A DNA stretch of 64,000 nt, taken from Coix lacryma-jobi var. lacryma-jobi. Its lineage: Eukaryota; Streptophyta; Magnoliopsida; Poales; Poaceae. Location: NCBI GenBank assembly GCA_009763385.1, contig CM019825.1:21071499-21135498 (forward strand), given 5' to 3'. The translations under genes and the position numbers were made by a program. Positions 55,402-64,000 of this stretch are shown here, piece by piece (within the stretch, counting starts at the first letter, position 1; the number at the start of each line of letters is the position of its first letter). A model generated the notes under the pieces. The model searched no databases. It worked only from the letters and a program-made list of their open reading frames with translations, and was not told the DNA's origin.

Positions 55402-57997
55402 TGAAGGGTCGAGATGGCGGACTAGAGGGGGGGTGAATAGTCCTTTTTAAAACTAAAACTTAATCGCAGCGGAATGGCTAACCGAAACAAATGCGGAATT
55501 AAAACTATCGGTCTAGCCAAGACTACACCCCTCTACCTATACTCTATGACACCTTACAAAAGATCCTAATCAAAGCAAATAAGGTGTCGGGCTAGCTAGA
55601 GCTCACCTAACCAATTCTAGCTTGCAAGGTTACACAAACCTAAGCAACTAGTACTCAAACAACGGGGGAGCTCCTACTCATGCTACTAAGCAAAAGCACC
55701 AAGCCTAAGCTCACTAGCAATGCTCAATAACAAGGCTACACAAGCCAAATTAGAGAGCTCAACTTAGCTACACAAACTAAGCAAAGTGACTAGCAAGACT
55801 ACAAGTCAACTAGTCACTCATGGGATCAACTTCTATGCTACAGAAGCAAGGAAGGTAACTAGCAAGCTACACAAGCTAACTAATCATAAGAGCAACTACA
55901 CTAGCACATGTATATGAACAAGTAAATACAGGCTAGTGAAGAAGTTTGCAAACCACCGAGAAGATGAACACGAAGTTGACACGGTGATTTTTCTCCCGAG
56001 GTTCACTTGGTTGCCACCAAGCTAGTCCCCGTTGTGTCGACCACACACTTTGGTAGTTCGGCGGCTAATAGGCACCACACCTAGCTCGACACTCGAGCGC
56101 CGCAAGAACTCACCCACAAGTGAGGGTAACTCAATGACACGCGCAATCCACTAGAGTTGCTCTTCGCGATCCCCGCGGGGCGAGCACAATGCCCCTCACA
56201 ATCCTTCTCCGGAGCCACGCACAATCTTCACGCGGGCTTCACGACGGAGACTCGATCACCAAGCCGTCTAGGAGGTGGCAACCTCCAAGAGTAATAAGCA
56301 CCACCGGCTTGCAACTCGAACACCTAGTGCCACTCGATGCTATCTCTCAAAGCAACGCACTAGAATCGCTCACTCGCAATAGATTCGCGCACTAGCAAGC
56401 ACAAGCGAGTTAGAGGGCTCCCAGGCACATCCACACAAGCCACCAAGGCTTTGGAGTGCTCCAGCCCTTGGCCCAAACCCGGCCTCAACGACTATATATA
56501 GCCTCAACGGCCAACTAGCCGTTATGCCCCTTCACTGGGCATTCTGCGCTCCGGTCGGTAGTACCGACCCCTCCTGGGCGGTACTACCGGCTTAGTCAAA
56601 CTAGCCGTTACCTCACATCGCGCAGATTTAGTCAAACCACCGACCCCTGGTCGGTTCCTCCGAGGTCGGTAGTACCGAGGTCATGGCGGTACTACCGCCA
56701 GGCCAAAATCGCCGCGAACAGAGAGCTCTGCGAAAAATCAGCCACTACCGACCTTACGTCGGTACCACCGCGGGCGGTAGTACCGAGGTAATGGCGGTAC
56801 TACCGCCAGGCCATTTTCAACTCAAACCAGAGAGCTCCGCAAACTTGGTTACTACCGGCCATAGGTCGGTACCACCGCGGGCGGTAGTACCGAGGTTATG
56901 GCGGTACTACCGCTAGGCCAAACCAAGCCACATCCAGAGAGGCTGCAAACAGCCCTCTTGGGTCGGTACCACCGACCCCTCCTGGTCGGTACCACCGACA
57001 ACACCAGCCTGCACTCCCCGCGCTCGAACGGCCATAACTCTTTACTCCAAACTCCGATTTCGATGATCTTGGACATTTTGGAAAGCTTATTCAGAGGGCT
57101 ACACATCCCACATGAATTCAAGATCCAAATCACAAAGGATTAGAACAGGATTCCAATCCAAGATCCATCGCTTCTCTTTTTCAACCAAAGCTTTCTCCGA
57201 AACTTCTCCGAGTTGATCCAAATCAACCCCAACACCTTCTCCTTTGCAAATGTGCCAACACCACCAAGTGTACATCATCTTGTGCATGTGTGTTAGCATT
57301 TTCACAAACAATTTTCAAAGGATTTTCACTTGCTCTCACCACGCCACTCGATCTTAGTAACATCGCAAAGTTAGATCGCTCAAGTGGCACTAGATGACCG
57401 ATATGCAAACAAGTTTGCTCCTCTTAATAGTACGGCCATCTATCCTAAACCCGGACATAATCTTCTCTACACACCTATGACCGGTGAAATGAAATGCCCT
57501 ACAAATATACCTTTGCCTTGCGCATTCCATTCCATCTCCTTCGGTGTTGATGCAACACATGCACCAACCTATCTTCAAATGATATGATCCACTTCATATC
57601 ATCACATGGCCTCCATGGTCCATCGATCTTGACATCACTTGCTCTTCACCATCGCTTCGGTCCTTCGGCGCCAAGTCTTGCTTAAGCCTCCCGACACTCG
57701 GTACCAACGGCTTCAAAGCCTCAACTTGCCCTTCACCTTCGCAACCGGTCCATCAAGCCAAGTCTTGCCTTGATCTTCTCCATCTTAGCCATATGACCAT
57801 ATGTCATGTCACATATGCATTAAGCTCCTTCTTCACATATGTGAGCCTTGCAACATCTTCCAAGCCATTTCACCTCTATGGCATATGTTGCTCACACATG
57901 ATCACCTATGGACTAATCACCTGTGTAATTCACTTCAAACACCATTAGTCCACCTAAAGTTGTCACTCAATTACCAAAACCAAACTAGGACCTTTCA
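55402..57997 (-). repeat. 5' LTR of inner element
   Basis: 2,596 bp, partner of 47902-50497. The promoter TATATATA copy is at ~56493-56500, upstream of the gag frame in the correct orientation. Ends at 57997, followed by the CATGA duplication. Confidence 0.93.
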
Positions 57998-58002
57998 CAT
58001 GA

Positions 58003-58472
58003 CCTGAAGTCTTTTCTGTTGACGGATAGGTCTTGTTGAGTACTTTTGTACTCAGGGTTTGTTAACCCCTGTTGCAGGTTTCTTCTAGTGACGTTGATCA
58101 TGATCGTGCCAGTGGGCTAGACGTAATCTGGTTAATTCTTCTCCAACTTAGGTGCTCGCCTAAATGTGGTTCCGTAATACTATTCTACTTCCGCAATATC
58201 AGTTACGTTTATGTAAAAAGTAACTTGTTCATGGTTTTGTAAAGTTTATATCTCTTGCTTCCGCACTCCGATAGTATTTTGTATCAACTGTTGTAATGTT
58301 GTAATTATTCCAACCTTCATGATGATGATCCTGTGGTTCGTGGATAATTCGGGGTTCTCTCGGGGACACCCGACAGATCTTTCCAGTGATGTGGTACATG
58401 TGCACAGTCATTAGGGCTCGGGGAGACGGTGACGTGTGCAGGTGGGCCACATTAATGGGAGGTTCTGCCACA
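58003..58472 (+). repeat. 3' LTR of outer element, right part
   Basis: 470 bp matching 42476-42945. It starts CCTGAAGTCTTTTCTG and ends GGTTCTGCCACA, followed directly by the CTCAT duplication. Confidence 0.92.
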
Positions 58473-58477
58473 CTCAT

Positions 58478-59052
58478 CCCTCCAAGATTACCGAAGCCGT
58501 GGGTCGTGCAGGCCTTAGCGCCTCTCAGAATCGAAGACGCGGAAAAACATGACTCCAGAGTCTTCTCCCACGACGTGTACAGGGTTCAACAGGGCCAGTC
58601 GTCTCGTGCACGACTCGCCCGCACCACAAGGATGGAACCCACTACGACGACTAAAGAAGCCAACGTCCTTACCCTCGACGATAGAAAGCCACGCGTAACC
58701 ACCTTCTCATTGTAACCATGTGCCCTCCATGCAGCTATAAAAGGAGGGGCCAGAGATATCCTCAGAAACAAGGCGAACAACACCACAACACTCTGGTTGC
58801 CACCTTCCAGGACACACACCACTGCTCACACGAGACTTGGGGAGCTCCTCCTCTCTCACCCGCTTGTAACCCCTACTACAAGCACCCCGGTGCAAGATAA
58901 CACGACCGGCTCTCTTCCCACTGGACGTAGGGCCTCCACTTGCCCAAACCAGTATACATCAAGTGCTCTTCCTGCATCACCATCCAGAGCTAGAAACACG
59001 CAGAAACAAATTCACTCGACGGTGCTAGGACCCTCGGTTCTAGACACCGACA
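58478..59052 (+). mobile_element. Solo LTR, right part
   Basis: Continuation of the LTR begun at 37780. It carries a clear promoter TATA (CTATAAAAGGAGG, ~58736-58748) and ends TCTAGACACCGACA, so the full LTR has TGTCGG...CCGACA ends and is about 1.6 kb. No internal retroelement sequence or second LTR adjoins it, hence solo. The 5 bp on each side (CTCCG, ATTCA) do not match. Confidence 0.7.
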
Positions 59053-59281
59053 ATTCAAATCCGATACATAATTCTTGTGCTTAACTCAAGTGAGACATTA
59101 GGAGGGAGAGGCGACACCAACACGGCAACACCGGACCAGGGCCGGCCAACAGGGTAGCACGCAAACCAAGAGGACCATTTCCTGTTTCAGGGCTCGAACA
59201 ACAGATTTGAGGCTAGTCGTAACGCAATTCAATGCAAAGCAGTTCACTGGCTAGAAGTTTAGCCTCAAGCAAATACTGTAA

Positions 59282-59528
59282 GGGCATCCGCAATGGTAAT
59301 AGCTAGTACTAGATACGTAGTCAACTGATGTGAAGGTAAGAAATAAGAAAAAAACTATTTTATACTACTAGGTCCAGATGATCCTCTCACATATTTTTGG
59401 ACCACGTGAAATTTTTGGACCACGTGAAATAAATAAACTATTTACTTGTAGCTAGTGAGCATTTTCTCTTACTTTTTGTTTGTCACGTCATATTTAGATA
59501 GCTAAATAGCTAGTTGTTAGAAACGCCC
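59282..59528. mobile_element. Tourist-like MITE
   Basis: 247 bp flanked by TAA (59279-59281, 59529-59531). The 5' end is GGGCATCCGCAATGGTAATA and the 3' end TTGTTAGAAACGCCC. The inner TAGCTAGTACTA / TAGCTAGTTG words pair imperfectly. Confidence 0.75.
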
Positions 59529-59536
59529 TAACAGTT

Positions 59537-60362
59537 GAAGATAGTCTGCTAAATGAGCACAACAGGGAAAAAAAAACATTTCCTCACTTTCACTTTCTAT
59601 AGCAGGCAGGCCGCAAATTTCTGTTGCCTCTACACCTTCGTACAGGCTCCCAAGCAAAGATTTCCATAACAACATGTTCCCTCCGTTCCAGAATGAGGAT
59701 CGTTCTCGCTTTCCGAGAAAACACTGTCGTTAATTATATATTAAAATATATTAATATTTATATTAAGTGATTAGTATTATTGGAAAGATCTTTAAGCCTA
59801 GTTTTTTAACAAAATTATTTGGAGATATAAATATTGCATATATTTTTTACAAATTGAGTCAAACTTGTGGCACGAAAACCCAAAACGACACTTATTTTGG
59901 AACGGAGAGAGTAGGTTGCCCAGGCAATCAAGAACTTGATGCTCGTCTATGAAACATCACACTCGTTGAGGTATATCTGCACACGTGTACTCTGCCGACT
60001 ACGGAGTACCTCCAAAAAGAGGAAAAGGGCTGAAATTACATCATGCTCTCACATTACTTGTTCAAGAAGATAGTCTGCTAAATGAGCACAACAGGAAAAA
60101 AAAAAACATTTCCTCACTTTCACTTTCTATAGCAGGCAGGCCGCAAATTTCTGTTGCCTCTACACCTTCGTACAGGCTTCCAAGCAAAGATTACCATAAC
60201 AACATAGGTTGCCCAGGCAATCAAGAACTTGATGCTCGTCTATGAAACATCACACTCGTCGAGGTATATCTGCACACGTGTACTCTACCGACTACGGAGT
60301 ACCTCCAAAAAGAGGAAAAGGGCTGAAATTACATCATGCTCTCACATTACTTGTACAAGAAA
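59537..60362. repeat. Tandem duplication of a ~297-bp segment, one copy carrying a MITE
   Basis: Unit 1 (59537-60065) and unit 2 (60066-~60362) share nearly all their sequence. It runs from GAAGATAGTCTGCTAAATGA through CAGGCAGGCCGCAAATTTCT to CTCACATTACTTGT(T/A)CAAGAA. Unit 1 is longer because of the Stowaway insertion at 59677-59911. Few substitutions separate the units, so the duplication is fairly recent. Confidence 0.88.
59677..59911. mobile_element. Stowaway MITE inserted in duplication unit 1
   Basis: The ends CCCTCCGTTCCAGAATGA and TTTTGGAACGGAGAGAG are inverted repeats. The right flank is TA; the left flank reads TG. Unit 2 (around 60206) shows the uninterrupted sequence AACAACATAGGTTGCC. 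Confidence 0.85.
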
Positions 60363-60549
60363 TTTCAGTTTGCACTGCAAGGATAAGCTTGCGACCGCAC
60401 ATATACATGCCATGGGAACTTTGGCCTAATGTAACCACAGTACAAATGAAACATGCCGCCAAGCAGATCGCTGATGAAAGCACAGCTATTTCTACATGTG
60501 AGATGCATTTTGCAATATCATGGTTTGGGGACTACCGGATATTGCCGGA

Positions 60550-61546
60550 TTACAGACTGTGCTTTGAGAGTATAAAGACCCGATGGTGCCTGATCCGAAC
60601 TTCATGGAAGCGCCCAAGATGACGAAGGACCTGGAAGAAAATCAACGTAAGCAACTTACACTGCTAAGAAAACAAGTAGGCCACGACCAGCAAGTTCGAT
60701 TCCAACGCCTACTGAACATATTTACATCTTTTTGAGATGACAAACTTTGTCATTTGTCAAGGGTATTGCAAGATAATTGCCCTAACTAGTGCGTCTTATA
60801 GCCTACTGTTCTGAAGGGTTGCAGACTGGAATGCAGGGTATCTGGTTTGTAGCATAAGGTATAAAAGCCCTAACGAAACTGCATGTTTGTAATTGTGTAT
60901 TTGTTCATGTAAAACTGAATGTAAGATTATAGTATCATTTTATCTTCTCTCTTCAGTGGTGGTTCAAGTTTGACAACACACATTTAGATTACTTTGATTA
61001 TACATCCAAAAGGACAAAAGAAACAACAGATTTTCCCAACTAACAGCTTGCAGAAAGACCAAACATTTTGTCCAACATTAATTATCCAGTGATGTAAATG
61101 GTTATTCAAAAATATAGTGACATGATCTACACATTGTTAGTAAGTAGCTAAAGTTGTACTCCCTCCTAGGAAATAGATGTCGTTTTGGATAAGTTTTGGG
61201 TCAAATATTGAGAATATAAATCATCAATAACTTTTAAATTGTTGAGTTTAGAGATGTAAAAATCATATAAATAAATTTGTCTTGAAAAATGCTTTCATAA
61301 AAATATACATATACCACTTTGCAACAAATATTTTCAAAGAAACAAATGGTCAAAGTTATGATTTGGAAACCATGTCGCTGTCCGCTGTCCTAAACGACAT
61401 GTATTTCCTATATGGAGGGAGTTTGTACTTACAGTAAGAATAGCTTTGCCAGTATTGTCAAGTTTTAGACCAGGTCCTCTTATATCTGTTTCCAGGAAGA
61501 AATCGCTGCCTTTTACTTCATCTTTTGCTGCAATGTCCCTTAGTTC
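60550..61546 (-). CDS. Last two exons of an unidentified gene
   Basis: Exon at 61433-61546 (114 nt, 38 codons) runs from ELRDIAAKDEVKGSDFFLET to NTGKAILT, with clean TTATTCAG and GTAAGTAC splice sites. The final exon is 60550-60630: an acceptor TTTCTTCCAG, then VLRHLGRFHEVRIRHH and a stop after SKHSL. Both are in phase 0 and open. The short C terminus is basic, with several His and Arg. I do not recognise the family. Earlier exons would lie to the right; a Mutator-like element starts only ~550 bp away, so the rest is either beyond it or lost. No domain can be named. Confidence 0.45.
60631..61432 (-). other. Intron of the unidentified gene
   Basis: AT-rich, bounded by GTAAGTAC and TTTCTTCCAG on the minus strand. 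It contains the Stowaway-type element at 61159-61421. Confidence 0.4.
61159..61421. mobile_element. Stowaway-type MITE
   Basis: The left end CTCCCTCCTAGGAAATAGA, after TA at 61157-61158, pairs with the right end ATTTCCTATATGGAGGGAG. The inner GATGTCGTTTTGGAT and AAACGACATG words also pair. The right-hand TA is not immediately adjacent. Confidence 0.75.
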
Positions 61547-62091
61547 CTGAATAAAATATACAAATAAATTTATTTCCCAAATAAAAGAAGAAAATATATC
61601 TGATTAACTACCATGGAGAGGAATGAGAAGATGGCAAGGAAGGAAAAATCTAGAATGTACCAATTCTCATAGCAACTTATTTCTATGCTTCCCATTGAAG
61701 AAGTTACTTTAGTTCTTTAACTAGTGATATGGGTGTTATAATTGATCATGATGACTTTGGAACATCTGATGTATTAAAAGGTTTGGAGTTTTGGCTAGGT
61801 ATAACCTTCATATTAAACGAAAAGAAATTACATATAACTCTCATACTGAATCAGTTGAGAGTAATATGGGTTATGGAAATGCAATATCCTCGTCCAATTG
61901 AGTGAATCCAGGTCCAAGATGAACCCTATGAACCAAAGGACTTTATCCTGGTGGAACCCAAAAAGAAAAGAATAGAATATAAGAAAAATGTTAAAAATAT
62001 CTCCCAATATGAAAGGGAAATAAAATCACTGCACAAGAAAAGGGTAGAGGGTATAATAAAATCACTGCCTCTAAAAACACAAATATAAATA
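61547..62091. other. AT-rich spacer
   Basis: No recognised exon, gene or repeat boundary; may be intron of the unidentified minus-strand gene. Confidence 0.3.
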
Positions 62092-64000
62092 AGGAAATAG
62101 TCCATAACCCCCTCAGCTTTGGCTCTATGGCTACTCCACCCCCTAACGAGCACTAAGTTTTTCAAACCGATTAATGAACCCCCTACAGCGGGTTTGGCAC
62201 CCAGTTTTGCCTACGGGGCACCCCAACCTGGAACCAGACGATACACTAGCGGATGATCCCCTCCTGTCAAACCCATTTAGCCCCCCAAAACCGAACCGTT
62301 CCCCTTCCCTTCTCCCTCTCCACACGTCTCTCTCTCTCTCTCTCGTTGCCTTCACAGCCCGCCGTGCCTTCTCTCTCCGGAGACACAGACAACGAAGTCA
62401 TGATCGGGAGGAGGTGGTCCTGAGAAGATTGAAGATTTGTGCAGCGGGTCAAGGTGAGTCCACCTGTGTTCCTTGTCCCCTTGATTTCCCCAATTTTGTA
62501 TGCGAATTTGATGGGTTCTATGGGTTAATGGAATTTTGTGTGGCAGTTGAATCGTTGTTGTAGACCTGTATTGGCTGATTTCTAGATGCATACTTGCGTT
62601 TTTGGTGCAGTTTGGTCCGTCGGATTACAGGCATAAATGTTGTTAGGGTTTATGCAATATGATGTAGCAGTAGTTCAAGATTGTGTTTTTAGGGTAGCTA
62701 GTAAATCATACTGTGGTTAGCATATAGGAGAATGATGTTTCTTCCTTACGACTGATGGAATGTTCTTTATGTCCTAGGATGGATAATTAAATAATTTTGA
62801 TAATCTTGCAATTCGGTTCCACTTTGGTAGGTCTTTTGTGAACATTGATGGACTGATCATTTATGTTGGAGGAGAGATTGCTGAGTTACATTTACTTGGA
62901 CAAGATTTTGCTTCCTGAGATCAAGGGTCACCTAGAAGATCGCTTCAAAACTATGTAGTGTGCATGCATTAGCTGAAACCAAGGAAGGAGCTGTCCAATG
63001 GACTACTGCTACTTGTTGATGATGGTTCATGTAAACTCAAGGCAGATCAAACAACAGATGGTGAAATTGCAGACATATATGTGGAGGAATTAGCAGCTCA
63101 GGAAAGTAAGGCCGACATGACATCTCAGTAGACTGATGATGATTGATGAAGTAGAGCAAGTGTTTGATGACAGAGCAGAGAAGATTGGTGGTGCTGAGGA
63201 AGAACAGATCCATATTTCTCCTCAGAAAAAATTGCAGAATGAGAATGAAGGTGGCAATGGGGAAGAAGACTGTAACACTGCTGAAGAACAACAGTGTGGC
63301 TCTGAGGAAGAACATTGTGACACTGATAATGAACAACCAGGGTGGCAATGAGGAAGAAGATTGTGACAGTGCTGATGAACAGGGTGGCAATCATGGTTCA
63401 GATGACACTTCAGATGAAGAGTACAAGCAACATACAGATGAGGACAGTTCTGTAGAGGATGAAGAAATAATAGAATTGAGGCGGTTTGCCGAGGAAATTA
63501 AGAGGAAGATCAAAGCTAAGAAGTTTGGTCTGCATGGTAGTCAGCTTGGAGAAATCAAAGAGCAAGCTTCAGTGGTGGCACAAGTTCCCAACTTAGAAGA
63601 CCCAGGAAGTCCAATATGTGATTCAACTGACGGTTACTCATATGAGAACAGTGAAGGAGAAACAGAGAGGTGGAGTCGTCAGGAGAACAGGCATGACAGC
63701 AAAGCACCAATTCCTGTTTTTGCTCTTGGATGGCGTTCAGGGCAGGCAGTTTAAGAAAGCCTGATCAACTATGGACTGAAGACACATAGGCATCAGAATT
63801 TCATCAAGGATGAGATGACACATAGCCATTTAGGTCAGAGCTATTTGTATTTGGACTAGTTGCAATTGGCTCATATATGGATCAAAGACTAGCAGATCAG
63901 TGTGGTTCAAGGTTGTCAGATTCGATGATGTCCACACCTGCCCACCTAGGAGGGATAACAAACTGGTGACTTCCACAAGGATAGCCAAGCACCACTACAA
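62092..64000 (+). mobile_element. Mutator-like element (MULE), 5' part, runs off the window
   Basis: The left terminus is a GGAAATAGTCCATAACCCCC end followed by CTCAGCTTTGGC..., the style of terminal repeat seen in grass MULEs. A CT-rich leader (62290-62350) follows, and then transposase-derived sequence from ~62840. The opposite end is beyond 64000, so the target duplication cannot be checked. Confidence 0.75.
62841..64000 (+). pseudogene. Broken MuDR-type transposase, N-terminal part
   Basis: Fragments in changing frames follow the usual order of plant MULE transposases. First is a PB1-like segment (YVGGE near 62862; LPEIKGHLEDRF near 62915; KELSNGLLLLVDDGS and ADIYVEEL at ~62985-63095). 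A long acidic linker (63136-63480) follows, then a basic EEIKRKIKAKK. Last is the start of the MuDR DNA-binding region (INYGLKTHRH near 63755; NWLIYGSKTSRS, WFKVVRFDDVHTCPPRRDNK and AKHHY at ~63865-64000). At least three frameshifts or stops interrupt it, including one at ~63735-63755. The catalytic domain would lie beyond the window. It cannot make a functional transposase as read. Confidence 0.8.

Larger units (their letters stand above)
47902..57997 (-). mobile_element. Inner LTR retrotransposon, gag-only, minus strand, TSD CATGA
   Basis: 10,096 bp with two 2,596-bp LTRs (47902-50497, 55402-57997) and a 5-bp target duplication CATGA (47897-47901, 57998-58002). On the minus strand, the primer site TGGTATCAGAGC (55388-55399) follows the 5' LTR, gag lies at 55350-53470, and a polypurine tract (50500-50512) precedes the 3' LTR. 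No protease, integrase or polymerase is seen in 50514-53469. This fits the gag-only terminal-repeat class (TR-GAG) described in plants, dependent on a helper for reverse transcription. Confidence 0.93.
38818..58472 (+). mobile_element. Outer LTR retrotransposon, non-coding (LARD-like), TSD CTCAT
   Basis: Two LTRs, 38818-42945 and 44244-47901 plus 58003-58472, are each 4,128 bp once the inner insertion is removed. They run from TGTAACAACTCTGG to GGTTCTGCCACA. The 5-bp duplication CTCAT flanks the whole (38813-38817, 58473-58477). Only 1,298 bp lie between the LTRs. The family resembles Ty3/gypsy by its initiator-Met primer site and the CTCGGGACGAG...AAGGGGGAAGGG tail before the 3' LTR. There is no gag, protease, integrase or reverse transcriptase, so it must have been mobilised in trans. 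Confidence 0.92.

Overview
This is a piece of nuclear DNA from a flowering plant, very probably a grass of the sorghum/maize/millet kind. The evidence is genes split into many small exons with consensus GT..AG introns, GC-rich first exons with alanine-rich N termini, AT-rich introns, and a dense load of grass-type MITEs, LTR retrotransposons and a Mutator-like element. There are no operons, Shine-Dalgarno sites or CRISPR arrays. All exon models below were read by hand from splice sites, reading-frame continuity and remembered family sequences; none was checked against transcripts.

Genes, left to right. (1) 3-713 +, the 3' part of an uncharacterised gene with an Agenet/Tudor-like segment. (2) 2919-17244 -, MSH4, the meiotic MutS homologue: 24 exons, intact, 802 codons. 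(3) 18664-19866 +, a PDRG1-type prefoldin-like protein that shares a head-to-head promoter region with MSH4. (4) 21559-22065 -, a short F-box gene that looks 3'-truncated. (5) 23228-28583 -, an organellar-type asparaginyl-tRNA synthetase: 15 exons, 557 aa. (6) 29104-31520 +, beta-ureidopropionase (PYD3): 6 exons, 413 aa, head-to-head with gene 5. (7) 32063-33924 -, trehalose-6-phosphate phosphatase: 10 coding exons, 355 aa, with a long 5'-UTR intron. (8) 60550-61546 -, the last two exons of a gene I do not recognise. The annotated genes are housekeeping or meiotic functions and do not form a pathway together.

From 37780 to 59052 is a three-level nest of LTR retroelements. A solo LTR (37780-38817 plus 58478-59052) was hit by a non-coding element with 4,128-bp LTRs (38818-58472, target duplication CTCAT). 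Its 3' LTR was then hit by a gag-only element with 2,596-bp LTRs (47902-57997, target duplication CATGA) lying on the minus strand. Both LTR pairs have equal lengths and their translations match throughout, so both insertions are recent. The intact LTR at 38818-42945 preserves the uninterrupted site. A truncated LTR related to the inner element sits in MSH4 intron 5.

The right end holds a locally duplicated segment with a MITE in one copy only, then a decayed Mutator-like element (from about 62092 to the window end). MITEs of the Stowaway, Tourist and hAT types are scattered in introns and spacers. I found no wholly new molecular system. The most unusual items are the LTR-dominated outer element with three T-arm-like hairpins, the palindrome array in the inner LTR family, and a trehalose phosphatase with an altered fourth HAD motif.
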